Below are positions 50,961 to 60,735 of a stretch of DNA of 64,000 nucleotides, one piece after another. The stretch lies in contig UQMI01000010.1 of NCBI GenBank assembly GCA_900542045.1, forward strand, positions 5,251 to 69,250, written 5' to 3'. Under the pieces are notes generated by a model. The model was not told where the DNA came from, searched no databases, and saw only the letters and a program-made list of their open reading frames with translations. The position numbers and the translations under genes are program-made. The stretch's first letter is position 1. Every line of letters begins with the position of its first letter. This DNA is from an uncultured Blautia sp. GTDB lineage: Bacteria > Bacillota > Clostridia > Lachnospirales > Lachnospiraceae.

Positions 50961-50989
50961 TTGACAAACCCAGGCAGATATACTAATAT
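50961..50989 (+). promoter_or_regulatory. rpsT promoter
   Basis: TTGACA (50961-50966), 17 bases, TAATAT (50984-50989), about 90 bases before the TTG start. Confidence 0.8.
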
Positions 50990-51078
50990 ATATAAGCATG
51001 TTTCCGTAGAAATGTCCGTGTCTGTTTCTGCGGGTGATAAAAAATAATTCGCAAATGATTGTATGGGAGGTGTGGGCA

Positions 51079-51342
51079 TTGGCTAACATTAAATCTGCAA
51101 AAAAAAGAATTTTAGTAAACAAGACAAAAGCTGACAGAAACAAAGCTATCAGATCTGCTGTTAAGACCGCGATCAAGAAAGTACACGTTGCTATCGATCA
51201 GAAAGATAAAGAGGCAGCAAACGCAGCATTGACAAACGCGATCGGCGCTATTAACAAAGCAGCATCCAAAGGCGTTTATCATAAGAACAACGCAGCCAGA
51301 AAAGTTTCTCGTTTAACTACGGCTGTAAACAAAATCGCATAA
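51079..51342 (+). CDS. rpsT: 30S ribosomal protein S20
   Basis: An 87-residue basic protein starting at TTG (read as M, then ANIKSAKKRILVNKTKADRN) with GGGAGG eight bases upstream; the rest (VHVAIDQKDKEAANAALTNA, then KGVYHKNNAARKVSRL) is typical S20. Codon use is strongly biased, as for a highly expressed gene. A non-ATG start is common for rpsT. A clear terminator follows. Confidence 0.97.
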   Translation: MANIKSAKKRILVNKTKADRNKAIRSAVKTAIKKVHVAIDQKDKEAANAALTNAIGAINKAASKGVYHKNNAARKVSRLTTAVNKIA

Positions 51343-51361
51343 CGAATTCCTAAAAACATGT

Positions 51362-51394
51362 AAAGCAGCCATCCCGTCAGTGGCTGCTTTTTTT
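51362..51394 (+). terminator. rpsT terminator
   Basis: AAAGCAGCCA / TGGCTGCTTT stem with a nine-base loop and a long T-run. Confidence 0.92.
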
Positions 51395-51509
51395 CTGCTG
51401 TATGAAACATCCCTGCAAATCCCCAGAGCATCCGGGCAGACATCTGCTACCCGTTCCTTCCCGGGTAACGGATGTCTCATCCCTGGCCCCATCCGGCGGC
51501 TTTCCTCTT

Positions 51510-52493
51510 TCAGGCCTTGCTGCTGTATTTTACGATCATCAGCTCCACACTGAGTACATCACCCAGCCGTCCGGTCTTCACTGCTTCCTCTGCCTCTGTA
51601 AAGTCTTCCACTGCCTGACGGAGCTGAGACAATTCATATTTTCTGGAACACTGAATGTAATTGCGCGCCGCAAAAGAAGGAATCCCCAATCTGGTGCTGA
51701 TCTCGTTTTGTCCATGTCCTTCCAGGACCATTTCCCGGGTAAGCATCAGCTGGCGGTACTGGCGCGCCAGCAGATACAGGATCCGCATGGGCGGCTCCCG
51801 CAGAGACAGCAGGTCATAATAAAGCTCCAGCGCCTTTTTCTGATTCCGGTCTGTGACAGCACGGACCATGTCAAAAATCTTATTTTGGATCTGCACTGTA
51901 CAGATTGCCTGAATATCCTCTCTGGTGATCACCTGCCGTCCCATGGTATAGTCCAGAAGCTTCTGGACCTCCATACGGATATTCCCCATATCGGTTCCTG
52001 TGCAGGACAGCAGAAATTCCATATCTCTCTGCGTAATTTTCTTATTCTCTTTCGCCAGAAGCCCCAGCACCCACCGTACCAGTGTTTTCTCATCCTGGGT
52101 GCCAAATTCCGCGATCCTTCCCGCCGCCTTGATGGCTTTGTAGACCCGGCTCCTTTTGTCCACCTCCGATTCCACAAAAATAAGGACCAGATACTCCGGC
52201 AGCGTTTTTATATAATCTGCCAGTTCCTCACATTTATTCTTGCAGAATCCCGTATCTTCCAGCAGGATCACCCTTCGCTCCGCAAAAAAAGGCATAGTAT
52301 CCGCCTGTTCTATGATCTCTCCCACATTCAGGCCCTTGCCCTCATACCGGGTGAAATTCATGGTATCTTCCTCCGGCAGCAGTCCATTCAGCAGCCGCTG
52401 CTTATACTGCTGCTTCAGATACGCTTCTTCTCCCCACAGGAGATACACCGGTTTCCATGACTGATTTTTGATATCTTCCTGAATACTTTTCAC
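51510..52493 (-). CDS. holA: DNA polymerase III subunit delta
   Basis: A 327-residue clamp-loader subunit. PVYLLWGEEAYLKQQYKQRL, MPFFAERRVILLEDTGF, and the domain III stretch ILYLLARQYRQLMLTREM are typical of HolA. The GTG start has AGAGG upstream. It lies 84 bases after comEC in the usual comEC-holA order, divergent from rpsT. Confidence 0.93.
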   Translation of the reverse strand: MKSIQEDIKNQSWKPVYLLWGEEAYLKQQYKQRLLNGLLPEEDTMNFTRYEGKGLNVGEIIEQADTMPFFAERRVILLEDTGFCKNKCEELADYIKTLPEYLVLIFVESEVDKRSRVYKAIKAAGRIAEFGTQDEKTLVRWVLGLLAKENKKITQRDMEFLLSCTGTDMGNIRMEVQKLLDYTMGRQVITREDIQAICTVQIQNKIFDMVRAVTDRNQKKALELYYDLLSLREPPMRILYLLARQYRQLMLTREMVLEGHGQNEISTRLGIPSFAARNYIQCSRKYELSQLRQAVEDFTEAEEAVKTGRLGDVLSVELMIVKYSSKA

Positions 52494-52577
52494 TGTTCAA
52501 CCTCTGTTCTTCCTGTTCTTTTCTGCATTTATTCTACCCTATTTTCTGCTGTTTGCCAAACGATATTTCTTTCCTCC

Positions 52578-54794
52578 TCATCCGCCGGAATTTCCCAGAT
52601 GCCCACGTACCTGTACTTTTTCTCCATCCGTCCAGAGGCTCAGCGCTCCATACTCCATGGTGGTCCAGTACCTGCATCCAGCCTTTTCCAGCCTGTCCAG
52701 AGTTTCCGCTGCCGGATGTCCATACCAGTTATTCTCGCCGCAGGAAATAAAACCATATGCAGGCCGAACAGCCTGCAGAAACTCTTCTGTACTGGAATTC
52801 CCGGATCCGTGATGGGCTACTTTGAGAAAATCACATGGTTCCAGCAGAGACAGCAGTTCCTGCTCCTGCGTCCGTCCAATATCACCTGTAAACAGTCCAC
52901 GGAACTTCCCGCAGGCCAGTTCCAGTACCAGGGAACCTCCGTTCAGATCCTCCTGCATATTCCACTCCTGTGGATGCAGCACCCGCAGACGGACTTTCCC
53001 GGCCCGGATCTGTGCTCCACGGGGAAGCGCCAGCACCCGGGCACCAGCCTCCCGTCCCAGCTGTTTCAGCAGAGTCAACTCCTCCTGTTCCAGTTTCCAG
53101 TCCGGCAGATACAAAGCATCGATCTCCAAAGCAGTCGTATCATCCCGGACTGCCTGCAGCAGTTCCAGAATTCCACTGATATGGTCTTCATCGGAATGGG
53201 TGACAAAAATTCCCGTAAGCCTGCTGATTCCCCGGCTCTTCAGATAAGGCAGCAGCACATAGCGCCCCACCTGACTTTCACTGCTGCTGCCTCCATCCAC
53301 CAGGAAGGTTTCTCCGCCGGGCAGTTCCAGCACGATACCATCTCCCTGGCCCACATCCAGACAGGTGACCGTCAGCCCTGTCCGGATCCGTATGCCAAAC
53401 AGCACAACACTGATCCCCAGCAGGATTCCTGACAAAATCCGCAGCCGTCTGCGCTTCCACATCATCAGAAAAAGAAACAGGGCAAAATAATACACCAGAA
53501 TCTTCCATAAGGAAGGCTCCCCAGCCGTCCAGATACAAAAGGGCAGTCCCGCCCCGGCTTTGGCCCCCTGGAGATACAGCCAGGCCAGACATTTTCCCGG
53601 CAGAATCAGCAGCTGCCCCAATGGAATCCATAGACATCCGCCCAACAGTCCCAACAGCCCAAACCCCATCAAAATTCCTGCTGTGGGAAGAATCAGCAGA
53701 TTCCAGAAAATCCCAAACAGAGATATTTCATAATAAAAGGAGAGAACCAGAGGCAAGGTCACCGCCTGTACTCCCAACGAAGCCCGCATATTTTGCTTCA
53801 GCCAGAGTAAGACTTTTCTCCATCTTCCCTTCTTCTCTGGTCTTGTTTCTTTTCCGTCCTCCGCCCCCGAACACAGCCCCAATCCCAGGACTGCGCCAAA
53901 AGAAAGCAGAAAACCACTGTAAAAAAGATTGGCAGGGTTGTGCAGAAGAAGCAGGACTGCCGCCAGAGCAAAGGCACTGAGCATATCGTAACTTCTTCCC
54001 AGAAGTCTTCCCCCTGCCATTACTGTAAACATCAGAATAGCCCGCCATGCAGAAGGCGCTCCATGTATCAGAAATCCATAGAGCCACACCAGGACCACAG
54101 ACAGTCCCCAGGACAAATACATCCCCGCTCCCGCTGTCCCCAGGATCCGTACCGCGCCCATTCCCAAAAAGGTCAGATGGAGTCCGGACACGGCCAGCAG
54201 ATGCAGCATTCCAGCCATCTGATAATAGTCTTTGGTCTGCTCTTCCACATCTGATTTTTCTCCCAGAAGCATTGCCTTCAAAATCCCGCCGTCTCCCTGA
54301 CTTATCTCGTCCATCACATTGCAGAGCCTTCCATAGAGCTGCTCCAGCCATACCGGCAGCGGATTTTTCCCCGGTCGTACCTCCAGAATCCGTTCCCCGT
54401 TCATCAGATACCAGATATCCTGAGCCGCATAATAGATCCGGGAATCAAAAGCGCCCGGATTCCGTTCCTTCTGCACAGTATAAAGAGAGCCCTCGATTTT
54501 CAGTACAGAGCCCGCCTGTACAGAACAGGTTTCACTAAAAAAAATTCGAATTGTTTGAATAGGGTAAATTTTTGACTGAAACGTCAGATATGTATGTTTT
54601 AGATATAAAGAATGGCTGTTCTCTCCCTGAACCTGGCGCAGCAGAGTTCCGCAGACAGTTACTTTTTCTGCCGCCTCCACCTCCGCTTCCATCTGCGGCG
54701 GCAGAGGAGAGTTCCACACTCCCTCTGCCTTCTGCCACAGCAGGATGCCCGTAATCAACAGGAGACATACCAGACACATGGGTCTTCTCCCCAT
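52578..54794 (-). CDS. comEC: ComEC/Rec2 DNA-uptake channel
   Basis: A 738-residue protein. N-terminal helix and DUF4131-like region (to about 170), the competence membrane domain (about 190-460; MLHLLAVSGLHLTFLG), and a C-terminal metallo-beta-lactamase-like domain (about 480-735; CLDVGQGDGIVLELPGG, FVTHSDEDHISGILEL, LKVAHHGSGNSS). It forms the channel that takes single-stranded DNA across the membrane. The ATG follows AGGAGG. It starts eight bases after the GerMN stop. comEA is separated from it by gerM and a two-component system. Confidence 0.93.
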   Translation of the reverse strand: MGRRPMCLVCLLLITGILLWQKAEGVWNSPLPPQMEAEVEAAEKVTVCGTLLRQVQGENSHSLYLKHTYLTFQSKIYPIQTIRIFFSETCSVQAGSVLKIEGSLYTVQKERNPGAFDSRIYYAAQDIWYLMNGERILEVRPGKNPLPVWLEQLYGRLCNVMDEISQGDGGILKAMLLGEKSDVEEQTKDYYQMAGMLHLLAVSGLHLTFLGMGAVRILGTAGAGMYLSWGLSVVLVWLYGFLIHGAPSAWRAILMFTVMAGGRLLGRSYDMLSAFALAAVLLLLHNPANLFYSGFLLSFGAVLGLGLCSGAEDGKETRPEKKGRWRKVLLWLKQNMRASLGVQAVTLPLVLSFYYEISLFGIFWNLLILPTAGILMGFGLLGLLGGCLWIPLGQLLILPGKCLAWLYLQGAKAGAGLPFCIWTAGEPSLWKILVYYFALFLFLMMWKRRRLRILSGILLGISVVLFGIRIRTGLTVTCLDVGQGDGIVLELPGGETFLVDGGSSSESQVGRYVLLPYLKSRGISRLTGIFVTHSDEDHISGILELLQAVRDDTTALEIDALYLPDWKLEQEELTLLKQLGREAGARVLALPRGAQIRAGKVRLRVLHPQEWNMQEDLNGGSLVLELACGKFRGLFTGDIGRTQEQELLSLLEPCDFLKVAHHGSGNSSTEEFLQAVRPAYGFISCGENNWYGHPAAETLDRLEKAGCRYWTTMEYGALSLWTDGEKVQVRGHLGNSGG

Positions 54795-54802
54795 AGCACC
54801 TC

Positions 54803-55924
54803 CTATTTCCCGGCTGCCTCCGTTTCCGCCGGAGCCGCCGTAACGATATCCGCTGCCCGGGCCTGCGCCTCATCTGCAGCTTCGGCCGCTTCCCCCTCTT
54901 CAGCGGCATTTTCTTCTGCAGCGTTCTCTTCTGCAGTCTCTTCTTCCCCTGTTTCTTCCCGGGACTCTTCTGCCTGCTCTTCCTCAGACTCTTCCACCAG
55001 AGAAGCATCCTTCTCATAGAACCGATCCAGCCGCATGGTTTCCCGGAAAGTTACATCTGTCTCCCCATTGATGGAAATCTGCACTTTATCCACTCCGCAG
55101 GTATCCACCAGTGAATTTACAATAGCATAGACAGGAATACTTTCCTGAAGCGCCAGTGTACTTTCTGTAAAAGTCTGATCCAGATTTACATAACAGGTTC
55201 CATCGGCACTGGTCACTCCCAGAATATTCGTACCGGAAGGCAGAACCGCACTGCTTCCCGCATTTCTTGGCCCTTCCAGCAGCTGTTCCACTACTACCCG
55301 TTCCAGAGCCACATTGCTGTTATAATACATACTCCGTTTTTCCTGTATCAGACGGTCACCGGTCTCATTGGAAAAATACAGAGTAAGGGTGGCATATTGA
55401 TAGGAATTGATATCTCTGCCCGCCTGGTCCACAAAAGAATCACTGTTCATTGGGCCAATTTCTTCTCCCCGGCTATCTGTCAGTTCCTCTCCTTCCACAG
55501 TAAAATGAACATAGAGGATACCGGGAACCTGAATAAACATCCGCACAATGCCTCCCCGCACCAGCACTTCTCTCTCTCTGCTCATATCCAGATAAGCGCT
55601 GTTGAAATCAATGGTCAGCGTTTTTTCATGAATATCGTAAGTAGTAATATAAACCCCTTCCGGCAGCAAAGTCAGATGGTCTTCATTGGATTCCTGATCC
55701 TTGAGCAGCTGCATCATTTCCTGCACCATTACGTCTCTTGTTTCTTCTCCCGGCTCATAAGAACTTCTGACAAGCTCCGTTTCGTCTGCATTCACATAAT
55801 AAATCGAATAGGCTGTAGACTGGCTCTCCGAATCCGTCTTTCCCTCTCCGGGAGCCTTGCAGCCCCCCAGCAGCAGGAGCGCAGCCAGCAAACCAGCCGC
55901 CGCTCTGGTCATCCATTTTTTCAT
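54803..55924 (-). CDS. GerMN-domain lipoprotein
   Basis: A 373-residue lipoprotein (lipobox LLGGC, Cys about 22) with two GerMN domains (about 40-165 and 170-305), the sporulation/germination fold first seen in GerM. The tail (about 310-370) is low-complexity Glu/Ala, ending in TAAPAETEAAGK. An AGGAGG box precedes the ATG. It sits between the sensor kinase and comEC on the same strand. It probably acts at the forespore or cell envelope during sporulation. Confidence 0.88.
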   Translation of the reverse strand: MKKWMTRAAAGLLAALLLLGGCKAPGEGKTDSESQSTAYSIYYVNADETELVRSSYEPGEETRDVMVQEMMQLLKDQESNEDHLTLLPEGVYITTYDIHEKTLTIDFNSAYLDMSREREVLVRGGIVRMFIQVPGILYVHFTVEGEELTDSRGEEIGPMNSDSFVDQAGRDINSYQYATLTLYFSNETGDRLIQEKRSMYYNSNVALERVVVEQLLEGPRNAGSSAVLPSGTNILGVTSADGTCYVNLDQTFTESTLALQESIPVYAIVNSLVDTCGVDKVQISINGETDVTFRETMRLDRFYEKDASLVEESEEEQAEESREETGEEETAEENAAEENAAEEGEAAEAADEAQARAADIVTAAPAETEAAGK

Positions 55925-55935
55925 ATGTGCACCTC

Positions 55936-57369
55936 CTACGGAATATAGGTCAGAGGAATCCGTACAGAAAACGTGGTTCCCTCATCTTCTTTGCTGTATA
56001 CTTTGATCGCTCCATGGTGCATGGCAATGGCGCTTCTGGTAATGGCAAGCCCAAGACCCGTGCCTCCGATCTCCCGGGAGTGGGACTTATCCACCCGGTA
56101 AAATCTCTCAAAAATCCGTTCTATGGATTCCTCCGGTATTCCCATACCGGAATCCGCCACAGTCACATAAAAATATTTATGATCCGCATCCAGGGATACC
56201 CGGACCCAGCCATCATCCACATTGTATTTGATGCCGTTTTCCACCAGGTTGGAAATGGCCAGCGTAAATTTCACTTCATCCACATCCGCAGTCACCGGCC
56301 GGAAGCTGTCCAGGATCAGATCGATATGCCGCTTATCCGCAATGGGACGCAGCCGCTTCAGGATACTTTCCAGCAGCGCGTTGATATTCATCTGTTCAAT
56401 GGTCAGATCTGACGCTTTCTTATCCATCTTCACCAGCGCCAGAAGATCGGAAATGATCTTATTCTCCCGGTCGATTTCTTCGGTAATATCCTGCATGAAC
56501 TCCTGATACAGCTCGATGGGAACATTTTCCTGGCCCACCAGAGAATCTGCCAGCACTTTCATGGAGGTCAGCGGTGTCTTTAACTCATGGGACACATTGG
56601 ATACAAATTCCTGACGGGAATCATCCAGCACCTTCATCCGTCCCAGCAATTTGTTGAACGCATCGGTGATCAGTTCCGTCTCTGTATAATCCGGAACGGA
56701 AATATTGTATTTCTGGTAGCCGTCGGTGATATCCTCAATAGCCTTGGTTACTCTGGCAAGAGGCCGCACCAGAATACTGGCCAGAAAATACCCCAGGACC
56801 AGTACAAGAGCAATGATAATCCCAAGAACCAGAATCCCCCGCTGCTCCATAAGCTGCTTGCCCGCCAGGATCTCATTGGTGGAAATGCTTACAAGCATGG
56901 CGCCCTTGATCTCCTTGCTTTCCAGATCCTGAATGGGCAATACCATTTCCAGATAATTGTTTTCGCTGTCGTACCGGCTTACACTGCTCCCGCGAAAACA
57001 GCGGATAGCGTCCGCCGACAGTACTGTCTTTCCTTCATCCAGATCAAACGTGTCTTTTACTATCCGAAAATCCTGATCAATGACCAGGATCCTTCCGTTG
57101 TAGATACTGGACAACAGCTCCAGCTTGCTGTCAATCTCCTGTGACTTTTCTCCGTCCAGATAATCTCCTGATGAAATCTGATTGCACAGGATATCGCACT
57201 GATTTTTCACGTTGCTGTTCCGGATACTCACTGTCCGATCTTCAAAGCTGGTAACCATGATCCCGCAAACGATCACACTTGGAACAATGCCCAGGATCAC
57301 CAGTACGATCAGGATCCGGAACTTCAGACTTTTAAAAAATCTTCCTGCGCCTTTTTTCGTTGAACCCAT
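55936..57369 (-). CDS. membrane sensor histidine kinase
   Basis: A 477-residue kinase: helix 1 (about 15-38), extracytoplasmic sensor (40-180), helix 2 (about 182-205), HAMP (205-255), HisKA with the phospho-accepting His in SNVSHELKTPLTSMK, and HATPase_c with NLVENGIKYN, DSGMGIP and GGTGLGLAI. It pairs with the response regulator encoded upstream. The domain layout is like WalK/ResE, but no PAS domain is obvious. It may respond to envelope state. Confidence 0.92.
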   Translation of the reverse strand: MGSTKKGAGRFFKSLKFRILIVLVILGIVPSVIVCGIMVTSFEDRTVSIRNSNVKNQCDILCNQISSGDYLDGEKSQEIDSKLELLSSIYNGRILVIDQDFRIVKDTFDLDEGKTVLSADAIRCFRGSSVSRYDSENNYLEMVLPIQDLESKEIKGAMLVSISTNEILAGKQLMEQRGILVLGIIIALVLVLGYFLASILVRPLARVTKAIEDITDGYQKYNISVPDYTETELITDAFNKLLGRMKVLDDSRQEFVSNVSHELKTPLTSMKVLADSLVGQENVPIELYQEFMQDITEEIDRENKIISDLLALVKMDKKASDLTIEQMNINALLESILKRLRPIADKRHIDLILDSFRPVTADVDEVKFTLAISNLVENGIKYNVDDGWVRVSLDADHKYFYVTVADSGMGIPEESIERIFERFYRVDKSHSREIGGTGLGLAITRSAIAMHHGAIKVYSKEDEGTTFSVRIPLTYIP

Positions 57370-57484
57370 TTATCTTTCCCCTTTTATGCAGCGCAGGAGC
57401 ACTATCCGCCATCCAACGAACAGCCCTCCTGCTATTTTCCGGCCGCAGGCCGTTACTCTTTTGTTCTTTCAGAAATTCTTTGTC

Positions 57485-58174
57485 TTATGCCTGGAAATAA
57501 TAACCTACGCCCCATTTGGTATGCACATATCTGGGTTCGCTGGGATTTGCTTCGATTTTCTCACGCAGCCGGCGGATATGTACATCTACTGTCCGCACAT
57601 CTCCGGGATACTCATACCCCCATACAATATTCAGAAGATTTTCCCGGCTGTAAACCTTATTGGGGTTAAAGACCAGCAATTCCAGAACATCAAATTCCTT
57701 GGCCGTAAGATTAATCTCCCTGCCTGCGATAAATACCCGGCGGCTTTCACAGTCCAGGCGAAGATCGCCTACCTCTATGGATTTGGCTTTTTCTTTCTCC
57801 TCATGATCACTGGCGGAGCGCCTCATGATCGCCTTGATCCTGGCTTTTACCTCCAGAATGTTAAAGGGCTTGGTAATATAATCATCGGCTCCGTATTCCA
57901 GGCCGAGGATCTTATCCATATCTTCTCCTTTGGCGGTCAGCATAATAATGGGAACATTGGAAAACTCCCGGATCTGCTGGCATACCTCCAGTCCGTCCAT
58001 TTTGGGAAGCATCAGATCCAGCAATATCATGTCATACTTGTTGGCTTTTGCCATCTGCAGCGCTTCTTCTCCATCGTATGCGCAATCCACCTTCATATCG
58101 TCCTGTTCCAGGCTGAAGCGGATTCCTTTTACGATCAGTTTTTCATCATCAACTACCAATACTCTTTTACTCAT
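57485..58174 (-). CDS. OmpR-family response regulator
   Basis: A 229-residue regulator. Receiver residues 1-120 hold VVDDEKL, the phospho-accepting Asp in ILLDLMLPKMDG and the Lys in IMLTAKGEDMD. The C-terminal winged helix ends in VDVHIRRLREKIE and YVHTKWGVGYYF, typical of OmpR/PhoB. It precedes its kinase with a 115-base gap. It resembles WalR-type regulators but the walRK neighbours (walHIJ) are not present, so no symbol is given. Confidence 0.93.
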   Translation of the reverse strand: MSKRVLVVDDEKLIVKGIRFSLEQDDMKVDCAYDGEEALQMAKANKYDMILLDLMLPKMDGLEVCQQIREFSNVPIIMLTAKGEDMDKILGLEYGADDYITKPFNILEVKARIKAIMRRSASDHEEKEKAKSIEVGDLRLDCESRRVFIAGREINLTAKEFDVLELLVFNPNKVYSRENLLNIVWGYEYPGDVRTVDVHIRRLREKIEANPSEPRYVHTKWGVGYYFQA

Positions 58175-58189
58175 GCAAATCTCCTCATC

Positions 58190-58825
58190 TTATGAAACTG
58201 TAATCTTTTCTTTTATTTTCTCAAAAGTACTTTGTCCGATCCCATTTACCTTTGTAATTTCTTCTATCTGACCAAAGGCACCCTGTTCCTCCCGATAGGC
58301 CACGATCGCCGCCGCTTTGGAAGGACCAATTCCGTCCAATCCGGTCAGTTCCTCTTCTGTGGCGGTGTTAATATTGATCACGGATGCTGTTTCCTCCGTT
58401 CCCTGCGCCTGATGCGTCTCCACACCTGCCTGGTATTCCTCCTGGCTTAAGATCCGCACCTGTTCACCGTCCTGCAGGATCCGCGCCTGATTCACCGATA
58501 CAGGCGCAGCCGCCTCCGTAAAACCGCCTGCCGCCTCCACCAGTTCATACAGCCTGGCGCCGCTCTCCAGCCGGTAAACACCGGGTGACTGGACCTCGCC
58601 TGCTATGTCCACCCAGATTTCCTCCGGTTCTCCGGATTCTCCAACGTCTGCTTCTTCCGAAGCGTCTGCCCGGTCGCCCTCAGCACCTGCTTCCCCGGAT
58701 ATCTCTGTGTCCTCCAGCAGGATCTCCGGCTCCTCTCTCCCGCAGCCCGGGGCGCACACGCCCAGAAAAAGGAAAAGAAAAAGAGCCGGCAGCCTCTTCT
58801 GTATCTGTAAACTATTATCTTTCAT
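58190..58825 (-). CDS. comEA: ComEA-type DNA receptor
   Basis: A 211-residue protein. After a signal with a possible lipoprotein site (VCAPGC) and an acidic linker (about 30-70), there is an SLBB-like domain (about 70-130; VDIAGEVQSPGVYRL). A helix-hairpin-helix pair follows (about 148-208; NINTATEEELTGLDGIGPSK, then VNGIGQSTFEKIKE) for binding incoming DNA. It is upstream of the two-component genes on the same strand. Confidence 0.9.
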   Translation of the reverse strand: MKDNSLQIQKRLPALFLFLFLGVCAPGCGREEPEILLEDTEISGEAGAEGDRADASEEADVGESGEPEEIWVDIAGEVQSPGVYRLESGARLYELVEAAGGFTEAAAPVSVNQARILQDGEQVRILSQEEYQAGVETHQAQGTEETASVININTATEEELTGLDGIGPSKAAAIVAYREEQGAFGQIEEITKVNGIGQSTFEKIKEKITVS

Positions 58826-58936
58826 GTACTGTCCTCCCTTTACAGCAAATCTCCATAAAGTTCCCGACAGCTATACATAACCACTTTCTATTTTAGCGAA
58901 TGACGAAGCCGATTACAAGTGGCAAACCAAAGATTT

Positions 58937-59371
58937 TCATTTTTCCCATTTAAAAATCACGATCCCTGCAATGGCAATCAGCATCCCCAGCAGCTTTCTC
59001 CACTCAAAAGGCTGCTTCTCCATGCCGAATATCCCAAAGAGTTCGATCAGCCACGCCACCGCAAGCTGGGCGATCACAATCAGCATGGCCGCTTTTGCCG
59101 GTCCCAGAGCCGACATGCTCTGGATCACTGTAACCGTAATAAAAGCACCGATAACGCCTCCCAGCAGCGTGTACCGGTGTTCTACCTGCAGCAATGCTCC
59201 CACGCTGTCTCTCCCGGTAACAAACCAGGCCACAAGACAGACCACAAGAGCAGAGAACTGAACCCAGCCTGTGGATACCCACAGGCTGGTCTGTTTTGTC
59301 ACTTCTGTGTTAAATACGCCCTGAATGCTCATCAGAGCTCCCGAAATCAACGCGATCAAGATTCCTGTCAT
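58937..59371 (-). CDS. YdcZ/DUF606-type DMT transporter
   Basis: A 144-residue protein starting MTGILIALISGALMSIQGVF with GGAGGG upstream, four to five membrane helices and the family pattern VFNTEVTKQTSLWVSTGWVQ. The members are half-size drug/metabolite transporters with unknown substrates. It stands alone between comEA and the ABC transporter genes. Confidence 0.85.
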   Translation of the reverse strand: MTGILIALISGALMSIQGVFNTEVTKQTSLWVSTGWVQFSALVVCLVAWFVTGRDSVGALLQVEHRYTLLGGVIGAFITVTVIQSMSALGPAKAAMLIVIAQLAVAWLIELFGIFGMEKQPFEWRKLLGMLIAIAGIVIFKWEK

Positions 59372-59475
59372 TGCTTTTCCCTCCGGATTCTTACTGTGGT
59401 CTGTATACGGACATCCCATACCAGACCGGTCTTATTATTAAAATATCCCCGGAAGCAGCGTTTTATTCCCGCTGT

Positions 59476-60735
59476 TTATTTCTGATGGCGCATCACTTTC
59501 AGCGCGTTCCGCAGTTTGATGGGATTGCCGTAACGGAGTGTGCCGAAGCGGAACAATTTTGCCGCCAGCCATCCCATTCCAATGCAGGACAGAATCAGGA
59601 TCACCAGAGAAACCATGATCTCCCACCACTGTACACTTCCCATGGCAATCCGGATAAACATGGAATTGTGTGCGGTAAAAGGAATAAAGGAAGTAATCTT
59701 CATCAGCAGACTGTCACTGTTGTTCATGCCGAAGATGGCGATGAAAAATGCCACCACATAGATCATGGTCACAGCTGAAGAACTCTTGCTGATATCCTCT
59801 GTCTTGGAAACCAGCGCCCCCAACGCACCATAAATCAGGGAATACAGCAGATATCCCAGCAGACTGAAGATACTGTATGCAGCCAGCACGTTCACCGGAA
59901 TATGCAGCAGCGGATCCAGGATATTTCCCCAGGCACCCCGAAATACCGCGTAAGTCCCGCAGGCAGCTCCCAGGATCAGCCCCACCTGTATCACGCCGGA
60001 AAGCGCACCCGCAATAACCTTGCCATAAATCAGGCTATTGGAGTTCACACTGGTCACAAGGATCTCTATGGCCCGGTTGCTCTTTTCTGTGGTTACAGAT
60101 ACTGCGATCATCTGCCCATAGATCAGAATGATAAAATACAGGACAAATACCAAAATATACGTATACAGATAATTGGCAGCACTGTCTTTTCCCAGGATCA
60201 CGGTATCCATGGAAATAGACGTATTATCCAGGGTCTTGATCTCTTCCGGACTGAATCCCTTTTCTGTCAGAAGCTTTTCTCTCTGCACCTGAACTGCGGT
60301 CTGGGAAAACTGCGTCTCCAGAGAATCCATCACAGAATTATTCAATACCACATATTCTGCCGAATCTTCTCCGGTAAGGACAAACCCTGCCTCCACTTCT
60401 TCCCGGGTCACCGCTGCTTCCAGATCCTCCGGGGAAGCAAATGTTTTCCACTCTGCCGGCATCTTCGTCTGCAGCGCCTCTGCTTCATCCTCATTCCAGG
60501 CCATATTCACCAGTCCCAGAGACTGCAGATCTTCCAATTCCTCTTCGTCTGCTCCTCTCTCTCTCGCACTGGCCGTGCCGGCACCATCGTTTCCTCCCAG
60601 CAGTCCCGGAATAAAAGGCGGCACAGCGATCAGCAGGACACTCAACAGCATCAGCAGCACCGTTGTCAGCACAAAACTCTTATTTTTAAAGTAATTGTTC
60701 ATTTCGAATTTTAATACAATGAGAAATTGTTTCAT
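59476..60735 (-). CDS. ABC-2 type transporter permease (NatB-like)
   Basis: A 419-residue permease: one N-terminal helix (about 20-40), a large extracytoplasmic part (about 45-185), then five to six membrane helices in the second half, as in NatB. Its start overlaps the stop of the ATPase gene by ATGA, so it is translated in step with it. NatAB-type pumps export sodium or drugs; the exact substrate is unknown. Confidence 0.88.
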   Translation of the reverse strand: MKQFLIVLKFEMNNYFKNKSFVLTTVLLMLLSVLLIAVPPFIPGLLGGNDGAGTASARERGADEEELEDLQSLGLVNMAWNEDEAEALQTKMPAEWKTFASPEDLEAAVTREEVEAGFVLTGEDSAEYVVLNNSVMDSLETQFSQTAVQVQREKLLTEKGFSPEEIKTLDNTSISMDTVILGKDSAANYLYTYILVFVLYFIILIYGQMIAVSVTTEKSNRAIEILVTSVNSNSLIYGKVIAGALSGVIQVGLILGAACGTYAVFRGAWGNILDPLLHIPVNVLAAYSIFSLLGYLLYSLIYGALGALVSKTEDISKSSSAVTMIYVVAFFIAIFGMNNSDSLLMKITSFIPFTAHNSMFIRIAMGSVQWWEIMVSLVILILSCIGMGWLAAKLFRFGTLRYGNPIKLRNALKVMRHQK